Positions 61,486-64,000 of a DNA stretch of 64,000 nucleotides are shown here, piece by piece; within the stretch, counting starts at the first letter, position 1; each line of letters starts with the position of its first letter. This DNA comes from Bradyrhizobium lablabi. GTDB taxonomy: Bacteria; Pseudomonadota; Alphaproteobacteria; Rhizobiales; Xanthobacteraceae. The notes under the pieces were generated by a model, which ran no database searches, had not been told where the DNA came from, and saw only the letters and a program-made list of their open reading frames with translations. The stretch lies in the NCBI RefSeq assembly GCF_018131005.1, contig NZ_JAFCJK010000013.1, positions 119,776 to 183,775 of the forward strand, given 5' to 3'. The position numbers were made by a program, and so were the translations under genes.

Positions 61486-62790
61486 ATGGCAAGCCCCGAA
61501 TTTCCTCTCGACCGACGTGCGTTTTTGACCGGGCTGGGCGCCGCGTCACTTTGCCCTGCGCTCCCTGCCTCGGTGATGGCGCAGACCCGCATTGCGCTCA
61601 CGCTCCAGACCCGGGCAGAACGAATCTCGCTGCGTCCAGACCAAGCTGACGCATCGGTCTGGTCGATCGGCGGCCCCGAACTCAGGTTCAAGCGGGGCGA
61701 CATGCTCGATGTCAGTCTCGCCAACGGCGAACCCGGGCCGGTCGCGCTGAGCTGGCGGGGAATCGACGGCGGGGCAGCCGCCGAGCCGCTGGCCTCCCGG
61801 CCGCCGCTTGCCGCCGGCGCCACGGAGACGTTCGCCCTTCACTTGCGGCATGCCGGTACCTTCCTGTGCGATGCCGGACTGCTCGGGGACGGGGGCGCCC
61901 GGCCGTCGCGCGGCCGGGCCCTCATCGCGGCCGAAAGCTCTCCGATTTCAGTCGATCGCGACGAAGTCTTGCTGATCGAGGAGTGGCGGCTCAAATCTGA
62001 TGGGAGCGCCTTGGCGCCCGGACTTGATCCGGAAAACTCCAAGCTATTCCATACCATTAACGGAAAGACTTCGCTCGACATATCGGCCCGGGTCAACGAT
62101 CGCCTGAGGCTCCGCTTCATCAATGCCGGCCACCGAACTGTGGTGGCGGTCAAGATCGAAAACCTCGAACTCCGCGTCATGGCCATTGACGGCCAGCCGG
62201 CCGAGCCGTTCCCGGCGCGCAACGGCGCGCTGGTGCTGCCGCCGGGAGGCCGGACGGATATCTTCGTCGACGTCACCGGCGCGGCCGGAACGTCCTCATC
62301 GATCCTGCTGCATGACGGCAAGGAAGCGCGCTCGATCGGGCGACTGATTGTCACGGACGCCCAACCGACCCGGTCCACGCCGCAGCGCCCGGCCCCGCCG
62401 CTCCCTTCCAACGGCTTGCCGACGCAACTCGATTTGAAGAGCGCACAGCGGTTCGAGCTTCCCCTCGCGGGCCTGCAGGCCGGTTGGGTCGCGCCAACAA
62501 AATTGTCTACGACGGACCCGCTCGCCTTTCGCGCCGGCCGGACCGTCGTACTGGCGCTGACCAATCCTGGCGCGCGCCCGAACGTGTTCCACCTGCACGG
62601 CCATCATTTCCGCCTGCTCGACCGGCTCGACGACGGCTGGAAGCCGTTCTGGCTCGACACGCTCGCAATCGAGCCGGGCCAAACGCAGCGCATCGCGTTC
62701 CTCGCCGAACACGCCGGGCGTTATTTGATCGAGTCCGTCGCCACGGACTGGGCGGCGCCGCGCCTCCTACGGTGGTACAGTGTCGCATAA
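61486..62790 (+). CDS. Multicopper-oxidase-like protein lacking most copper ligands
   Basis: 434 residues (444 from the ATG at 61456). The start at 61486 opens a twin-arginine signal (DRRAFLTGLGAASL). Three cupredoxin-like domains are expected from the pattern. The canonical HWHG site reads SWRG (residues 89-92) and the GTFWYHSH site reads GTFLCDAG (124-131); the C-terminal HCHxxxHxxxM site is absent (RYLIESVATDWAAPRLLRWY). Only the HLHGHHF motif (369-375) is kept. It is therefore unlikely to be an active oxidase; a structural, binding or FtsP/SufI-like role is possible. It is 18 bases before the enolase-superfamily gene, so probably co-transcribed. Confidence 0.75.
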   Translation: MASPEFPLDRRAFLTGLGAASLCPALPASVMAQTRIALTLQTRAERISLRPDQADASVWSIGGPELRFKRGDMLDVSLANGEPGPVALSWRGIDGGAAAEPLASRPPLAAGATETFALHLRHAGTFLCDAGLLGDGGARPSRGRALIAAESSPISVDRDEVLLIEEWRLKSDGSALAPGLDPENSKLFHTINGKTSLDISARVNDRLRLRFINAGHRTVVAVKIENLELRVMAIDGQPAEPFPARNGALVLPPGGRTDIFVDVTGAAGTSSSILLHDGKEARSIGRLIVTDAQPTRSTPQRPAPPLPSNGLPTQLDLKSAQRFELPLAGLQAGWVAPTKLSTTDPLAFRAGRTVVLALTNPGARPNVFHLHGHHFRLLDRLDDGWKPFWLDTLAIEPGQTQRIAFLAEHAGRYLIESVATDWAAPRLLRWYSVA

Positions 62791-62808
62791 CAACAAGAGG
62801 AAAAGCCC

Positions 62809-63894
62809 ATGAGCCAGACGGTTGCAGCGATCCGTGGAGTTAAGGCGCGAAGCGTCGTGGTGCCGCTCAAGCGTCCCGTGAAGAACGCATTCGGCGTGAT
62901 CGATTCCGGGCCGCTGGTCCTGATCGACGTTGAGACCGATCAGGGCGTTACCGGGCGTACCTATATCTTTGGCTACAGCAAGCTCACACTAAAACCTCTT
63001 GTCTATCTGATCGAGGAGATCGGGCGCGAGCTGGTCGGCAAGCCGGTCGCGCCTTTCGAATTGATGAAGGCGATGGACGCCAGGTTTCGCTTGCTTGGCT
63101 GGCAAGGCCTCGTCGGAATGGCGGTTTCTGGCCTCGACATGGCCTATTGGGACGTGCTCGGCCAGCTCGCTGGTCGGCCATTGGCCGAGTTGCTCGGTGG
63201 CTCCGTAAAGCCGATCAAGGCCTACGACAGCTACGGCGCGGTCGATCCGACCGCCGACGAGCGCGCGCTGCGTCGTTCGCTCGACCAGGGATTCAAGGGC
63301 ATCAAGATCAAGGGCGGTGATGGCGATCTGGCCAATGACGAGCGCGTCGTGAAGGGCGTGCGTGCCCTGCTCGGTCCCGACATCGCGCTGATGATTGACT
63401 TCAACCAATCGCTCGATCCGGCAGAAGCCACGCGCCGCATCGCGCGGCTCGCGCCCTACGACCTGCACTGGATCGAGGAGCCGGTGCCGCAGGAAAGCCT
63501 CTCCGGTCACGCCAAGGTCCGCGAGACCTCCCCCACGCCGATCCAGGCCGGCGAGAACTGGTGGTTCCCGCGCGGCTTCGCCGAGGCGATCGCGGCCGGC
63601 GCGAGCGACTTCATCATGCCCGACGTGATGAAAGTCGGCGGTGTCACCGGCTGGCTCCAGGTCGCAGGCCAGGCCGATGCCGCCTCGATCCCGATGTCGA
63701 GCCATCTGTTCGCGGAAGTCAGTGCGCATCTGCTGGCGGTGACGCCGACCGCGCACTGGCTCGAATTTCTCGATTTTGCAGGCGCGATCCTGGCAAAACC
63801 CACCGAGATCGCCGATGGCGCAGTGACCGCCCGCGGTCCTGGGCTCGGCATCGAATGGAACGAGACTGCGGTCGCGAAATATCAGGTGAGCTGA
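62809..63894 (+). CDS. Mandelate racemase/muconate-lactonizing-enzyme family protein
   Basis: 361-residue enolase-superfamily enzyme. The barrel carries the full mandelate-racemase-type set: K166-x-K168 (GIKIKGG), metal ligands D197, E223 (WIEEP) and E249 (QAGEN), and the catalytic H299 (SSHLF) with E319 (HWLEF). These residues predict proton abstraction next to a carboxylate, i.e. racemisation or dehydration of a hydroxy or sugar acid. The N-terminal cap begins AIRGVKARSVVVPLKRPVKN. An AGAGGAAAAG ribosome site precedes it. The substrate cannot be read from the sequence. Confidence 0.9.
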   Translation: MSQTVAAIRGVKARSVVVPLKRPVKNAFGVIDSGPLVLIDVETDQGVTGRTYIFGYSKLTLKPLVYLIEEIGRELVGKPVAPFELMKAMDARFRLLGWQGLVGMAVSGLDMAYWDVLGQLAGRPLAELLGGSVKPIKAYDSYGAVDPTADERALRRSLDQGFKGIKIKGGDGDLANDERVVKGVRALLGPDIALMIDFNQSLDPAEATRRIARLAPYDLHWIEEPVPQESLSGHAKVRETSPTPIQAGENWWFPRGFAEAIAAGASDFIMPDVMKVGGVTGWLQVAGQADAASIPMSSHLFAEVSAHLLAVTPTAHWLEFLDFAGAILAKPTEIADGAVTARGPGLGIEWNETAVAKYQVS

Positions 63895-63896
63895 AC

Positions 63897-64000
63897 TAGA
63901 GCCCTTTTCGTTCCGATGGAATCGGAATGGGGCTCTAGATTCTTGTTTTGACGCGTTTTCTTCACGCGAACCGGTTTCCACTTCGCTCGAAAACGCTCTA
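63897..64000 (+). repeat. CTAG-ended repeat, CGCGAACCGG family (cut by window end)
   Basis: Begins CTAGAGCCC two bases after the preceding stop codon, has a TTCCGATGGAATCGGAA palindrome, a closing GGGCTCTAG, then TTTTGACGCGTTTTCTTCAC, GCGAACCGG, TTCCACTTCGCTCG and AAAACGCTCTA at the window edge, presumably completed by G to CTAG. Confidence 0.82.

Overview
The window reads as a chromosomal segment of a GC-rich alphaproteobacterium, most likely a Bradyrhizobium or close relative in Nitrobacteraceae. The evidence is the gene content (DUF3551, DUF1467, DUF2946, NuoA-N order with birA-rnj-mce downstream, Omp25-like porin), the codon usage, and the short CTAG-ended palindromic repeats that sit just after stop codons. 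No plasmid, phage or complete insertion sequence is visible. The assignment is by recognition only; no database was searched.

Layout. 1-7 kb: the N-terminal part of dnaE, a 32-residue membrane peptide, an outer-membrane beta-barrel protein, two small secreted DUF3551 proteins, lolD, lolC/E and proS. 7.1-12.3 kb: a tight minus-strand operon that looks dedicated to copper, reading DUF2946, TonB-dependent receptor, Asp-box/BNR protein, TlpA-like thioredoxin, PCu(A)C copper chaperone. 12.7-18.1 kb: a globin, a ribose-type ABC transporter and, tail to tail with it, a methylthioribose kinase. 18.2-21.9 kb: small membrane proteins, methylmalonyl-CoA epimerase, RNase J and biotin ligase, at the end of the complex I operon.

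21.9-38.5 kb: the complete nuoA-N operon for respiratory complex I (minus strand). It is interrupted by four non-Nuo genes: a four-helix-bundle gene flanked by a perfect 15-bp inverted repeat (between nuoC and nuoD), an FkbM methyltransferase (nuoD/nuoE), a small membrane protein (nuoE/nuoF) and a single-pass membrane protein (nuoF/nuoG). The last three are translationally coupled to, or nearly touching, the nuo genes. NuoL carries a His/Asp-rich insertion.

39-48 kb: an exported alpha/beta hydrolase; a three-gene plus-strand operon (UbiA-type prenyltransferase, DGPxH polytopic protein, HAD hydrolase) suggestive of a polyprenyl-phosphate sugar pathway; small zinc-ribbon and hypothetical proteins; a YHS-domain protein; a CadC-like membrane-bound regulator with TPRs; tRNA-Asp. 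48.5-54.4 kb: HU, peptidase T, a methyltransferase, several small or hypothetical genes, a peptidoglycan-binding-like protein with a long proline-rich linker, tRNA-Val and a GFA-family protein. 54.4-61.3 kb: the protein quality-control block tig-clpP-clpX-lon and tRNA-Leu. 61.4-64 kb: a multicopper-oxidase-like protein that has lost most copper ligands, and an enolase-superfamily (mandelate-racemase-like) enzyme.

Most interesting signals: the five-gene copper operon with an unusual Cys/His-bearing Asp-box protein; foreign genes nested in the nuo operon, one with inverted-repeat flanks; a prenyltransferase/glycosyltransferase-like/HAD trio; a ligand-stripped multicopper oxidase; and a repeat family whose CTAG ends supply or touch the stop codons of several genes.
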